Source: Talinum fruticosum
Lineage: Eukaryota; Streptophyta; Magnoliopsida; Caryophyllales; Talinaceae
DNA length: 64,000 nt
Reading direction: 5' to 3'
NCBI GenBank assembly: GCA_021018815.1
Contig: JAITYX010000083.1
Coordinates: forward strand, 682,001-746,000
Every line of letters begins with the position of its first letter. Position 1 is the first letter of the stretch. Under the pieces are notes generated by a model that was not told the DNA's origin, searched no databases, and saw nothing but the letters and a program-made list of their open reading frames with translations. Position numbers and translations under genes: made by a program. Below, in pieces: positions 1 to 12,953 of the stretch.

Positions 1-2081
1 CCTAAATTCAAAGTAATTACACTAACCATGGATTTACTATTTCTATCAAAAAAAAAAATGGTTTTACTATGCAAAATCAATTTCTATAAGATTCTTTTTG
101 TTTTTACCAAGGATATTTATGTGAAGAAGAAAGTGGGTACATTAGACTTTGTCTCCAATAAACAAATCAAATAAGGAGAAGCATATCATCAAGTGGAAAA
201 AATATAAAATATAGATTCATCAAATTTAAGATTTTTAATAGATTTAAGATCTATACGATAAGTTAGAGAAGTAACAAGTAGATCATAATAAAGACCGAAA
301 ATGTTGGTAATTTTTTCACGATGCAAGATCAATCAATCAAGAAGATGTTTTAATAATCAAGATGTAGTCATTATGATAAATCAATTGTTGGGTTGCTCAC
401 AAGATACATATTGAAGGGGGATTGGATGAGAATCATTCAAGTAATTTGAGGATAAATTCAACTTCTTTGTTAGGCAAGAGCAAGATTAAGTATTTGAAGA
501 CATTCAATCAAAAATTTTATATATAGTTACTTTAGTTAAACACAAGTTAACCTATCTTTAGAGATATAAACAAAGAAATAAATTAAATGATTCATGGTGA
601 TCACTTTATTTATCAATATGCACTAAACGTATAATTTTGATAATTTTTTCGATAATTTAGGTCCTATTCTTTTGAATTTTAAGTGTGTTACAAGATATTT
701 AGATGATCGATACTTTGATAAAGTATCAATGAGAAAGGGAAGAGAACAGGACACACCCTATTGATAAAACCCGAAAGATAAGCATCGTGTAATACTAGGA
801 GGGGTGACTTTTCAAATTGCTCTAAAAAGTGTTTTATTGGAATTATTAATTTTGCCTCTACCCTATGTATGGGGCAACAAGCGATCCTCTTCCCCTAGCG
901 AATACATGGGTACTAATAATGATACTACAATACTTCAATGCAAGAAGCGTAACTGAATGAATACGCTCAAAACAACTACGTACTAAAGCAACATTTAGTT
1001 ATTGAAATTCTAAACTCAGCCTAGTAATGCAATGAGAATATCTTTCAATATCCTCACGTTTACACAAAAAGTTATCTTGCCATGATTTGATCCAATCTAT
1101 AGTTTAAAATTTAATGTGTGATATCAGATGTTCGATATCTAATTAACGTTCTTGAAAATTAATCTCACATTTTTGGACCAAACAGACCAAATCACTAAAA
1201 AGAGACTATGCACTAAGCCCTTTTTTTTTTTTTTTTTTTGAAATTTGCTTCTGAAATTCACCTTCATCCAAGTGTGGAAATGATCTCTAATAATACCAGG
1301 CATCACCATCTTAACACCTATGCTTATGCACATTTTGTCAAAATCTCCCAAAGCAGCTTCCAAGTCAATAGTTTCCATGTGTGAATAAGCTAAGACATCT
1401 CAAATCAACGAGTAAAAGTATCTACAATTTGACGGTGCTTTGAATACAACAAATACCCTAAACTTAGGAAACAATTAACTCAATGTTCACTTATAGCATG
1501 TGAATGATGAGACTGTAAATATTGAAGAAGAATACACTATTTATAGGTGATAAATAAGTAATTATGTCTATCTTTTACTTGGTAAATTTAAAATAAATAC
1601 TATCCAAGATTGATATACTTGGAGGTTAAATTTAAAAGTGAAATCATTTTCTTCAAATTGTAACAAATATTTTCTATTCTTCTCTAGTTAAAATTCTTAA
1701 CACTGACCGTATCTTTTTTGGTATATATTATTATAACAAAACAAAAAAAGAAGAAAGAAGAAGAAAGAAAACATTGGCTTCCATCACATTCACACCTTTG
1801 TGTTGGGTCTAAGGTTTACAAAGTTTGAAGGTAGGGCTCAACAAGTCCCCATGGTCACAAGGTGGCATACTTGGTTGGTTATACAAAAAGAGAAACTTTT
1901 TTTACACTCAATGGAATTAGAGAGAAGAAAGAAGAAAAACACACAAACAGGGAGAGAATCAGAAATAGAAAAGGAAAACTAATTATGAAAGAAAAAGGCA
2001 AAAAGAAAAAAAAATTAGGGTTTTGGGCACAAAAAAAAAACAAAAAAGCAGAGTCACCAAACTCTTCTTACAAGAGGCGTT
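1..2081. other. AT-rich intergenic region, no gene seen
   Basis: This stretch is AT-rich and holds no exon chain or recognisable protein. It has a run of about 20 T near 1220-1240 and A-rich, GA-rich sequence from 1740 to 2060 just upstream of the CTP synthase promoter. The few short open frames are low-complexity (lysine-rich from poly-A/T) and look non-coding. Confidence 0.6.
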
Positions 2082-2088
2082 TATAAAT
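2082..2088 (+). promoter_or_regulatory. TATA box of the CTP synthase gene
   Basis: A clean TATAAAT lies about 250 bases before the CTP synthase ATG, in GC-richer sequence than the spacer upstream. A start site about 30 bases downstream (near 2115) would give a leader of roughly 220 bases. Assignment is by motif and position only. Confidence 0.55.
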
Positions 2089-2335
2089 AGAGAGGGCCGC
2101 CACACTAGGGGATTGCCAATGTGAGAGAAAAACTTCCCCTTAATATATTTTTATCCTATCTCTTTCTTTCATCTTCTCCCCCGCCAACCCTCATCACAAA
2201 CTCCAGAAAACCTTTTCTGGGTTTTGTAGCCGTTATCATTGGAACATACTCAGCTTAAAAAACTAATTCTTGGCGCAAAACAACATATAGAACAGGGGAA
2301 GTGAGTGGAAAACAGGGGAGAGCAAGGAGAGAAAG

Positions 2336-5300
2336 ATGAAGTACGTGCTTGTGACTGGTGGGGTGGTGAGTGGGTTGGGAAAGGGTGTGACAGCTAGCAG
2401 TATTGGGGTGCTCCTCAAAGCTTGTGGACTTCGAGTTACCTCCATCAAAATAGGTATTGCATTTGTTGTACTTAGTTAACTTCATTTCCTGGAGTTTTTA
2501 TCTGATTATCTTCCATTTTTAGAGGTTATCAGAAGTGGGATTTTAAGATTAGGTTGAAATTCGGGGGGTTCCACACAAATTTGATGAATTTCGACGTGGG
2601 CTGTTCTTGATTATTGAAACTCTGTTGCCCAGATTTGGTTATGCTCTGAAATTAGTGGGACTAGTCAGAACAAACAATACTGCTCATTTATATTTTTGCT
2701 TTTTTCATTTCCCCCACGAATGAATATAATCTATAACCTCATTTCGTCTTTGGATGGAACTTTTTATTCTTAATTGGGGTTTTTGGGCGGGGGCGGGAGG
2801 GATTTTGAAACAAATCCCAGGATAGTCAAAATCCCAAAAAGTTGGGATATTTGGGTTGCTTTTCCCCCTCTCTCTCCTGTTTACATTGCTTTGGTTGATG
2901 TGATTTTCCTTTTTTTTTTTACTCGTTTATTTGTATTTGTAGATCCTTACCTGAACACGGATGCTGGAACCATGTCACCCTTTGAGCATGGTGAGGTGTT
3001 TGTCTTAGATGATGGCGGCGAGGTAAATCCCAGTGCCCTATTCATTTTCTTCACTAAACCTAATTTATCTTTTACATTTACACCTCAATTGTTGAAGATT
3101 ATGCTATTGTGGAGCCATTGATGTTGACTGAAATTCATTTTTTTACTTGTAAATTTGATTTTGTTTTCTTGGCGGCAGTGAGGTTGTTGGGAAGGACAGG
3201 TATCTTAGAAAATGATGTCTAGTAATTTTATTTCCTTCTAGGTTAGTAGTGTATGATATACAATGAAATTTCTATCCTTTTTCCTCTTCCTATTGCTTTC
3301 TCCCCCCTCTATGGGGAATTTGCTTGTTCTCTGTAAAATTATGCCCTTCTTTTTCTATGTGAAGTGCTTTGGATAATCATTGTTTTTCGTTTAGAAAGAG
3401 AAAGCTCTATTTGTGGACCTTGGATAGAGTTTAAAAAAATGAAAATGAGGGTTCGTGCTCTTATATTCTTCCATTAAGATCTTCACATAGTCAAAAGGGA
3501 AATAAAAGGGGTAAAAGCTTAAGATACAGTGAAGCAGAATGTTTCCTTTTCTTCTTTGAGACTCCTGCTGATTTCCCAGTGGGCCTCGGTATGGACCGTT
3601 TCCTTCGTGAGTTGTAGGTTACGGCGGGTTTAAGTTTTGAGAAGCTTTTTGCCTGTTATCAAGTGTCTTCTTTGTGCTGGTTTGGAAACTTCCCTTTATT
3701 CTGGGGTTGGGTTCAATACTCGGAATTATCAGCTTTCTGGAAGCACATATAACACTTTCAAATCATCAATTAATCATGTTAATCAAATTAGTCTTAATGT
3801 TTCCATAGGTGGACCTGGATCTTGGTAACTATGAGAGGTTTTTAGATATCAAGTTGACACGAGAACACAACATCACAACCGGGAAAGTATACCAGGCAAG
3901 CTACTTTATCAATGCTGCCTTGTCGATTGCGTAGTGTTCCCCCTACCTTGCCTTCTTAAGGTTGAAATAACCAATGGGCTTTTGATTATGGCATTTTATT
4001 GATGTTCATTCTTTTCTTTTCGTGTTTTGTTTTTTTTCTTTTGTGTGACAGTATGTGATTGACAAGGAAAGAAGGGGAGATTATTTGGGAAAAACTGTCC
4101 AGGTCTTTCTCACTTCTAATCAAATTTCACATGGTACTGTTACGTATTGAAACTTCATAGTCCTGAGTTGTCTTCCTTCTATTTGTTACGTTAGGTTGTC
4201 CCGCACATAACTGATGCCATTCAAGAATGGATTGAACGTGTGGCAAAGATTCCTGTGGATGGACAAGAAGGCCCACCTGATGTTTGTGTCATTGAATTGG
4301 GCGGGACCATAGGTGCGCCATCTAATATACCCTTTCAAAAATTTTTCTGTGGGTTTACCATGAGCAGTCTCTCATTGCTTGTCAATGATAAGGTTACATA
4401 CATGTGGACTTTCCTAAACACCTACGTTGTCGATGTCTATGGTGGAACTGTTATTGTGGTCACAATTGTTTCTTCTATATGGACAGAATGTTGCGTGTCT
4501 AACTTTTTATTACCGGATTTGATGCAGGGGACATTGAGTCCATGCCATTTATTGAGGCTCTTGGACAATTTTCTTATCGCGTAGGTAGGTTTAAACAGAG
4601 CAGTTGCCGTTGGATGATAAATGATTTTTTCTGTTGGAGTTTTGCGAAATTTTGATTCCATTTCCCTGCATTTTAGGTTCTGGGAACTTCTGCTTAACTC
4701 ATGTCAGCCTTGTACCTGTGTTGAACGTTGTAGGAGAACAGGTATGTGATTAAAATTCCATTTGTGGATCTTTGTTACTATTTGTATTTGCTGGCTTTTC
4801 ATCTATTTCATCAGAAATCTATCCGATTGATTTGAACATTTCAATGCTGTTTCCTGTTAACAGAAGACGAAACCAACACAGCACAGTGTCAGAGGTCTAC
4901 GAGGCCTTGGTTTGACTGCAGATATTTTGGCTTGTCGCAGCACAATGGTTCGTCCACCTCCCATCCTCTCTGTCCCCCCTCTATCTCAATCCTGCATGAT
5001 TGTATTAAGTTAAACCATTCATTGCCCCTTATTTTGCAGCCCCTTGATGAAAATGTTAAGGCCAAGCTCTCGCAGTTCTGCCATGTCCCGGTAATTATAA
5101 CAGTGAATCTTTCCTTTATGTCATAGGATTTCTTCAGCTACTGTGGTGTTATGTCGCTTTCTCTTTATATGAAAAGCTTATAGTAATAATATCGTTGTCA
5201 GGGCGAGAATATTATCACTCTCTATGATGTCCCTAACATCTGGCACATTCCTTTGCTGCTGAGGGTGAGTATGTGATTATGTTTCTAGGATAAAGTCTTT

Positions 5301-8250
5301 CTGTTGAGCTTGTCTTTGCAACATTGCTTATGGCAAATATATGGATGCCCCAACAGGATCAGAAGGCTCATGAAGCTATCTTGAAAGTGCTAAACCTTTC
5401 TAGGTTTGTCTAAAACCCTCCTTTCTTTTAGGGCTTCATCTTCGTTCGATATAAACAATGTCCTCTGACTACTGCTCTTTTGCCCTTACACAGCATCGCA
5501 AAGAAGCCTGAACTGGTTGAATGGACACAGAGAGCTGAACTCTGCGACAAATTGCATCAACCTGTGAGCCCCAATACATATATTGCTTTTTTCTTCAGAT
5601 ATTTTGATTCCCTGGGTTAGCACTCGCCCTTTTCTCTCTGTAATTTATAGTGGATGTCCTTAATTTCTATAGGTGAGGATAGCGATGGTTGGGAAGTATA
5701 CAGGACTTACTGATTCCTACCTCTCTGTATTGAAGGTAATTTTAATCAGATGGCATCAATTTTATTATTTGTCATTTGGATGTTTTGATAGAAATTTGGA
5801 CACTTTTTGTGGGCTCCTTTGTTTCTCTTCTTTGAGTTATTGGTGTACCATATTCCTCTTAACTATTGCATCTCCATGTAGTAAATCGACCTAAACATCA
5901 AACAAAATTAATAAGCAGGGTGTCTCTGTCGATATTCAGTAGTACTTTGCACCAAATTATTTAAGCTTTGATGCTAGACATTTTGAGTAGCTCTGGGTTG
6001 CTTCAAGAGATAACAATATTCTTTTGTGGCACTTGCAGGCTCTTCTGCATGCCTCTGTTGCATGTCGTCGAAAACTTATCGTGGATTGGGTCCCAGCCAG
6101 TGACCTTGAAGAAGAAACCAAAGTCGAGGTGATTATCACTGTGGTTCCAGTTCTTCATATGCTTCCCTCATTTACTTTCCTCCTTTTCTTGTTCCATACA
6201 TATCCAATGTTTGTTTCCTTTTTGTCCTCTGAATTTTATATGCAAGTTGACGGGATGTTCCCTTTATTGCAGAACCCTGGAAGCTACAGAGCCGCATGGG
6301 CTTTGCTCAAGGTTCGTGCTTTCTAGTGACCATGTAGCTCTTTCACTTGTTTGTTTCTGGACTAGTGCTCACATTTTATGCTTCAGAAGTTAGGAATTGC
6401 TCATCTCTGGTTTGATTGGGTTTCAGGGTGCAGATGGCATTCTAGTTCCTGGAGGGTTTGGTGACAGAGGTGTTCAAGGGAAAATTCTTGCAGCACAGTA
6501 TGCCCGTGAAAATGGAGTCCCATATCTTGGTATTTGTCTTGGGATGCAAACTGCTGTCATCGAGTTTGCTCGATCTGTTCTTGGTCTAAAAGATGCAAAC
6601 AGTGAAGAGTTTGATCCAAAAACCAAGAATCCTTTTGTTATATTCATGCCAGAGGTTTGTAATGAGGTTTCGTCAAGTCATTTTATAATTGGCATAGCAT
6701 TCATGTATTATTTCTCTAGACTAGATGTATGTGCTCAATTTTGATGCTGGTCAACAGGGATCTACGACACATATGGGGGCACCATGCGGCTTGGTTCGAG
6801 GAGGACATATTTTCATGTTAAGGACTCCAAGAGTGCAAAACTGTAAGAGCCTAGATGGCAGAACAAGCAATCAGTAGTAGTTTTTTGTTGCACACTGGAT
6901 ACATATATTCTTCAACTAGCCCCATTTTTTACCCCTTTGTTGTTGCTTATTATAGGCATGGCAATGCGATCTTTGTTGATGAGAGACATCGGCATAGATA
7001 TGAGGTTTGTAAACTGAAATACCTCTTTATTACATTGCTATCTTTGATTTTTGTTTCTAGCTGTACCTTCAAGGCTCCAATTATTGCAAGTTTTTCTGGC
7101 CAACTAACATGGTTAATGTTTTCTTTACAGGTGAACCCTGATATGGTTGCTCAACTTGAGCGCGCTGGTATGTCCTTCCCTGGAAAAGATGAAAGCGGCC
7201 AGAGAATGGAGGTTGGATTGCAGCTTAAGTTTCTACTAGAATCATCTTATTATTTGTCTCCTTGTTTATTTTGGCTAAATGTTTTGTTTAATCTGCAGAT
7301 CATTGAACTACCTGATCACCCATTTTTCATTGGAGCTCAGTTCCACCCCGAGTTCAAGTCTAGGCCGGGAAAACCTTCTCCTCTGTTTGTTGGTATGCAT
7401 TTAGACTATTTGCACTAGTTCAATATAAATGGTTGATATCTAAATTTTGCTTGAACAAGTGCGTATAAAGAATTAGTACTTGGGCTTTAACTCTCTGGTG
7501 GATTTTGTTTGCCATGTGAGAGTCAAACTTTTCATTTTACCGAGTATGACGCTCTAGACGCACTTTGACATGAGACTGCATAGTATATATCTCTTCCCCC
7601 CCAAATGCCAAAAATATAAAATACAGGTGCAATTTGTAAGCATTAAATTTTGAGAAAAATTGATGAATCCAATGAGTAATGTGTCCATATCCGCTTTTTT
7701 ATTTTGGTGGTTGAGTCTGAGTAATATTGAATTAGAAAACAATCTTATTGTATTCTGCTGTCGTGCTGTATGACTTGCGACTTGTTTTGGTTTGTGCGGG
7801 GGTACTAACTACTTATGTCGAACTTCAAATAGGTCTTATAGCCGCAGCAAGCGGGCAGTTAGATGCTCTTTTGGAAAACCCTAGTGTTGTACATAATATC
7901 CTAAAAGGGAGGGCCAAAGTTGCAACGGAGTTCCTGCAAAAAGACCCCACCAGGAGACATCTGCCATAGAAGAGTTTGCAAATGGCCTTGTAAATGGCTT
8001 TCACAAGGAGCATAGAAATGCCTTTGTGAACGGCATGCACAAAAACCTTGCAAATGGCTCGGTGAATGGCATATGCAATGGACATTCTAAAGGTTCTATG
8101 AATGGTATTTATCCTGATTACGCAAATGGTTCACTGGATGTCATTCACAAAGATCATGCTAATGGCTCAATCAGTGCACTATATAGTGAAGGCATCTATG
8201 GCTCCTCCCTCAATGGCATAATCAGCAATGGTAACGGCTTCCACCATTGA
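2336..8250 (+). CDS. CTPS: CTP synthase (glutamine-hydrolysing), 21 exons
   Basis: Makes CTP from UTP, ATP and glutamine, the last step of pyrimidine nucleotide synthesis, in the cytosol. Exons: 2336-2453, 2943-3022, 3809-3895, 4052-4102, 4195-4312, 4528-4584, 4677-4741, 4864-4947, 5040-5090, 5202-5264, 5357-5403, 5494-5563, 5673-5735, 6039-6128, 6273-6311, 6427-6654, 6758-6842, 6956-7004, 7131-7211, 7299-7392, 7833-end. The N-terminus has the synthetase P-loop [10 protein letters not shown]. The C-terminal half is a class I glutamine amidotransferase with Cys in GICLGMQ and His/Glu in QFHPEF. Intron 3 has a GC donor (CAG|GCAAGC). Two frame breaks: a G run at 6775-6779 is one base short for the conserved [16 protein letters not shown] block, and an A run at 7938-7942 decides the C-terminus. 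As read, the frame stops at 7969 (about 585 aa with the first break repaired, a usual plant length); one more A opens it to 8250 (about 679 aa). Confidence 0.93.
7970..8250 (+). repeat. Asn-Gly-rich repeated tail after the CTP synthase core
   Basis: After the nominal CTP synthase stop, the frame starting at positions 1 modulo 3 stays open to a stop at 8248-8250. It repeats a loose unit of about 15 residues around ANG, VNG and HK motifs and ends in NGNGFHH. The same frame is open upstream through 7921, so a single added A in the run at 7938-7942 would fuse it to the enzyme. The periodic codon pattern suggests real or recently real coding sequence rather than 3' UTR, but that is inference. Confidence 0.5.
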
Positions 8251-9642
8251 AGTTAAAGATATCTTAGCAGCCTACATCTGTCAGGTGCGGATGATGATTT
8301 TTGACTAGTGCCGTCTTCTTCTCCCAGTAGTTTTGCATTGGGTTTGTACAGCATGTTTTTTAGAGTTAAGCTCTTGTTGTAACTCGTGGAGTCCCGAATA
8401 CTATGAGGGCTGAGCTCCGGTCTTTTTATGGGGCGGCCTGTGGTATTCGAGGTGTGTTGTAACTGAAATCGAAAGAGGGAGGGGTCGTGGGGGTTTTTCT
8501 CTGCCTTTTTTTTCTTTTCTTTCCTTACATCGGCTTGGTTTTCTCTCCTCTGTAACTGAATCTGATGTATATTTTCCATGAAGTGGTACAGTTGGAGTGG
8601 TCTGAGTGTGGATTTTTGCCTGCCTTCGGCATCAACAGGGTAGATCTGGAATTTGGGGGAGTAGCTCTTGTAGTTGTGGGTGTGATCTCTTTCTTTGTTC
8701 ACCATGTTGATGTACTCTTGGAATCCCCCTTCAATGAATGGATACTACTACTACTACAACTAATGTTTTCAAGATTGCAGCATGGTTGCTTAAGCACAAA
8801 TTATTGTCAAGTATATGGTTAAGGTGGTCTCGTAGTGTCGTATTAGACTGTCGATCATCATTGACCATTTACTACTCCAAGGTTCTAAGAAGTATTCGTC
8901 GAGCACTTACATAAAGATGGTAACCAGTAAACAAACGATTTACGGAGTATTTTCATTGAATATTGTAGCATAAAAAATTTTGATTAAATTGATTCCTTTA
9001 ACATGATGTGAGACCTAGACCCGACAATCGGGTAATTGGGTCGGTTGCGGTTTGGGTTAGTTTAGGTCAAGTTATGTTCGAGTCATTATTATTCGGGTGA
9101 GTTTTGAGTCAGATTCGGGCTCGGATCGGGTTGACTTCTGCTCAATTGATGTTTGGTTAAATATTCTGGTTGGGTTTAATTTTGTTCGAAATTGTCGGAC
9201 CGGTTCTGTTCAATTTGAATTTTGGGTCACCAGTTTGGGTTGGGTTATAGGGACCTAAAGCTCTATCAAAAGAATTCGATTTTTCTTTGGAGGGTTTTGC
9301 AATATATTATTTCTTTTGTTATTCAATTTTATTAGATTGTTTTTTTTTATTTCAATTTGTTTTTTGATGGAGTGATTTTTACTTGATATTTCTCTCCCTC
9401 TCTTTTTTTCTTTTTCTGGTGAAGTGAATGACTAGCCGTTGCCAACTTTGGCTGTGTATCTCCCATCCCATTTTCCTGCACCGAGTGCCCACTGCCCAGC
9501 ATCCTCCCATTTTCTCTCTCCTCTCCGACCTCCATTTCCAGGCGGGAAACCAGAACCCAAAAAGCCCTTCACAATTTCAAACCCCATTACTCCCTTTTCG
9601 CTCTCCTTTCCTCCTCTCCTTCTTCCTCCACCTCGTGTTTCT
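8251..9642. other. CTP synthase 3' region and spacer before MYH, with a TCGGG-rich repeat relic
   Basis: 8251 to about 8830 is probably 3' UTR and terminator of CTP synthase. From about 9011 to 9255 there is a degenerate repeat of CGGGT/GGTT units opening with TAGACCCGACAATCGGG, similar to the left end of the element at 55633. 9420-9642 is pyrimidine-rich and probably the leader of the next gene. No other gene is seen. Confidence 0.5.
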
Positions 9643-12600
9643 ATGTCCAAAACCCCACCAAGAAGAGAAGGGAAAATGGCACCAAATCCTCCGCTCTATC
9701 CACCACTGCCGGCAAGAGGAAACGGGCTCAAAACCCTAAAATCCCCTCGAAATGTACGGGAAAAAGCGAAATTGAGGACATAGAGGATTTGTTGAAGTTC
9801 AATGACGATGAAGTGGCCCAAATTAGGGCATCGTTGCTGAAGTGGTATGATGAGAGTAAGAGGGACTTGCCGTGGAGGAGGTTGGATTCAGATGCTGACG
9901 AAGGAGAGAGAAAGGCATATGGGGTATGGGTTTCGGAGGTGATGCTGCAACAAACGAGGGTGGCTACGGTGATTGACTATTACAATCGGTGGATGCAGAA
10001 ATGGCCCTCTCTTCATCGGCTCTCTCTTGCTTCTCTTGAGGTTTATTCAATTGCTTTCCTCCTTCCATTTTCTCTCTTTCTTGGGTTTTGTCATAGAAAT
10101 GCATCTAATTTGGAGATAGAACGTTGATGAAAGTTGATACCTTTTGGGGTTTTGCCTGACATTCTTGCGTATGCATTACTTTGTAGGAAGTAAATGAGAT
10201 GTGGGCAGGCTTGGGATATTACAGAAGAGCAAAGTATTTGTTAGAGGTAACTTCTTAAGTTGTTCTTTGAATGTTTGTTTGTGCTTATTGAATTTAACAA
10301 TGGTTTGCTTCTTTTTGTCGGAGACTTGGGTATGTAATAATTTCTATTGTGTACAAAAATGAATGGACAATATATTCTTAATTACCCTATGATTTTTATT
10401 AACATTGTTTAGTTTCTAGGGTGACAGAAGTTCCACCTTTTAATTAGAAGAATAGCTGCAGCTTGGCCTTATGTGCAACTTTGATGGTTCAAAAATCTAC
10501 GACAGAAATTCATCACATTTTGTTATTAAAGAACTGAGGAGAATTAAAATGTATAGAAGCAGGGAAGTAGTCATTCCAACATTATCTTGGCAGAGCTATA
10601 GTTTACTGTAATGAAAACATTAACAGGAGAAGTATGCTTGGCAATGGCAAAGAGATAACATAATTACAGGTATCAGAGGATATGAGTATATGGCTATGAT
10701 TTTGAAACCATTGAACATGATCTTTCTTACAGGAGAGCAAGTTACGTGGCAGATACAGCATTGATATTATTTCATAGCTATGATTATTAGTTGATAACTT
10801 TATGATATGATGCTGTGCATAAGAATTTGATTCCGGTGTCTGACTCCTCCTTACCACCTCCGGCACTAGGGAGCTAAAAAATTGTTGCGGAAGGGGGAAG
10901 GTTTCCTAGAACAGTTCCTGCACTGAGGAAAGTTCCTGGAATTGGAGATTACACTGCAGGTGCCATTGCCTCCATTGCTTTTATGGAGGTGAGTAACTTG
11001 GTTATCTTATAGATGTCGGTAAATGGTATTCTTATCTGCCTAAGTATCTGAGCTTGGTTTGTCAGGCTGTGCCTGTGGTAGATGGCAATGTGGTTAGGGT
11101 GCTTGCCAGGCTAAAGGCTATATCTGCTAATCCAAAAGACTCAGCAACAGTAAAGAAATGCTGGTGAGGATTTATTATTTTCTCCCTTTTAATTTCCTTA
11201 TCTTGCAGTATCTAAAACTGCAAACCACTTGCAAACCGTATGTGTCAGTTTTAACTTTTGACTGCAACCTTAGAAGAAGACAATTGAAATTTCTCTTGTA
11301 TATTTAGGAAAGATTGCCCAGTTTGGTTGCTTACTCTGAAGTGCCCCTCCCAAAAAAAGAAGGCAAGAATGGATAACTAGAAACATCCTGCCTTTAATAG
11401 ATCCCAGGATATTTTGGTTGGTTTAGTTTGCTTGGTTTCTCCAAATTCAGTAATTCTGTCTTGTATCAAAATATGATGGGCATTATTCCCTAGTATTGCA
11501 CGAAGAATTTACAGCCAACAATCTATTTGAAATGGAATTCTCTATATCAGTTAAGTCATCTGAAATTGAGTCATATAATTGTCTTCAGTTTCTACTGTCC
11601 TTGACTTAATTCTAGGCTCATATATTTGGGGGAGGAGGAAAACATTTTTTTTAGGCTTCTTATATTGATTGACTGTTAGCAACTGCTCCAACTGTTTATA
11701 TCGTTTCTGTCCAGGAGATTAGCCGGCCAATTGGTGGATCCTTGTAGACCTGGAGACTTTAACCAGGCACTTATGGAGCTTGGCGCAACAATTTGCACCC
11801 CGACAAGCCCAAACTGTTCTAAATGTCCTGTTTCTCCTCAGTGCCATGCATTATCGCTATCTCAGCGAGGAGACTCAGCTCAAGTAACTGCTTTTCCACA
11901 GAAAGCCATAAAAGCTAAGCAGAGAAATGAATATTCTGCTGTTTGTGTTGTGGAGATATCAGAATCCAGGGATCTGATTGAAGGGGCCCCAGCTAACAGC
12001 CGGTACCTTCTTGTTAAGAGGCCAGACGAAGGCTTGCTAGCTGGCCTTTGGGAGTTCCCATCTGTGTTACTGGAACACGAGGCGGAGATGGCTATTAGGA
12101 AGAAAGCTATTGATGGTTTTCTAAAAAAACATTCAATATTGACACCAAAAAACCTGCGAAGTGATCTTGAGAGATGATGTTGGAGATTATCTCCATATCT
12201 TCTCCCACATACGCCTGAAAATGTATGTTGAACTCTTGATCATACATATAACAGGTTCGTGTAATATCTTTACCATACTTCATTGCCTTCTCCCTCTTTC
12301 CTGTTTTCTCACTTATATCTTCATGGATATCAAAAGTGCTTTTGGCAACATTTTGTTGGTGTGTAGATGGGTTGAATCTCCGGCAAAACATGCCACGTGA
12401 AGGAAGCCTGGTGTGGAAGTGTGTTGATAGCGAGGAGCTTTCGAGCATGGGTTTGACATCTGGCGTCAGGAAGGTAATGATGCATCATTTTCTCTTTTGT
12501 CCTTTCCTTTTCCATGACCACATTCCGCAATAATTTGCAATCTTTTACCACAAGAAGCGCTTGCAATTTACACACTACTCAGGAGTGCCATCATTGGAAT

Positions 12601-12953
12601 CAATGAGATATTGTCTCAATACTGATGTTGACGTAATTGTACTCATGGTTTTCTGAAGGTGGCAACTTCTTGTTGTCTCAAAGGAGAACTTTTGATCTAT
12701 CGAATTGCCATTTACTGTCTGATACTACAAGGAGAGTTTTCAAGCTTGATCCCTACCATATGAACACTCTTAGATATTCATATTTCATATTTTCTTTTTA
12801 ATCTTGCTGCAGGTTTACACAATGATTGAGAAATTTAAACAAAAAGCTTGTCTGTTGCTACTAAAGACGCTGAAAAACCAAAACCAAGAAAGAGAAGATG
12901 AAGCAAGATTTATACCTGTGCAACCTTCACTTGGTTGTACTGTACGAAGGTGA
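9643..12953 (+). CDS. MYH: Adenine DNA glycosylase (MutY/MUTYH), 7 exons
   Basis: Removes adenine paired with 8-oxoguanine in base excision repair, in the nucleus and possibly organelles. Exons: 9643-10040, 10187-10246, 10870-10988, 11066-11163, 11715-12254, 12367-12473, 12813-12953; about 487 aa. In order: a basic N-terminus (KKRR and KRKR, nuclear-signal-like), the HhH-GPD core with [12 protein letters not shown], the helix-hairpin-helix [11 protein letters not shown], catalytic Asp in [12 protein letters not shown], the 4Fe-4S cysteines C-x6-C-x2-C-x5-C in [17 protein letters not shown], then the NUDIX-like 8-oxoG recognition domain ([10 protein letters not shown]). Three frame breaks: near 9647-9656 between the only suitable ATG and the basic region; the A run 10876-10881 (one base short; the added base gives GAKKIVAEGG); and 12147-12154 (one base too many). 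All splice sites fit. The start is the least certain part. Confidence 0.9.

Noticed and set aside
1139..1378. Minus-strand open frame of 79 codons
   Set aside because: It runs through a poly-T tract read as lysines, with no family match or promoter.
2336..12953. CTP synthase and MYH as pseudogenes
   Set aside because: Breaks are single bases at homopolymers, with no nonsense substitutions, lost splice sites or lost catalytic residues. The same kind of break recurs in unrelated genes across the window.
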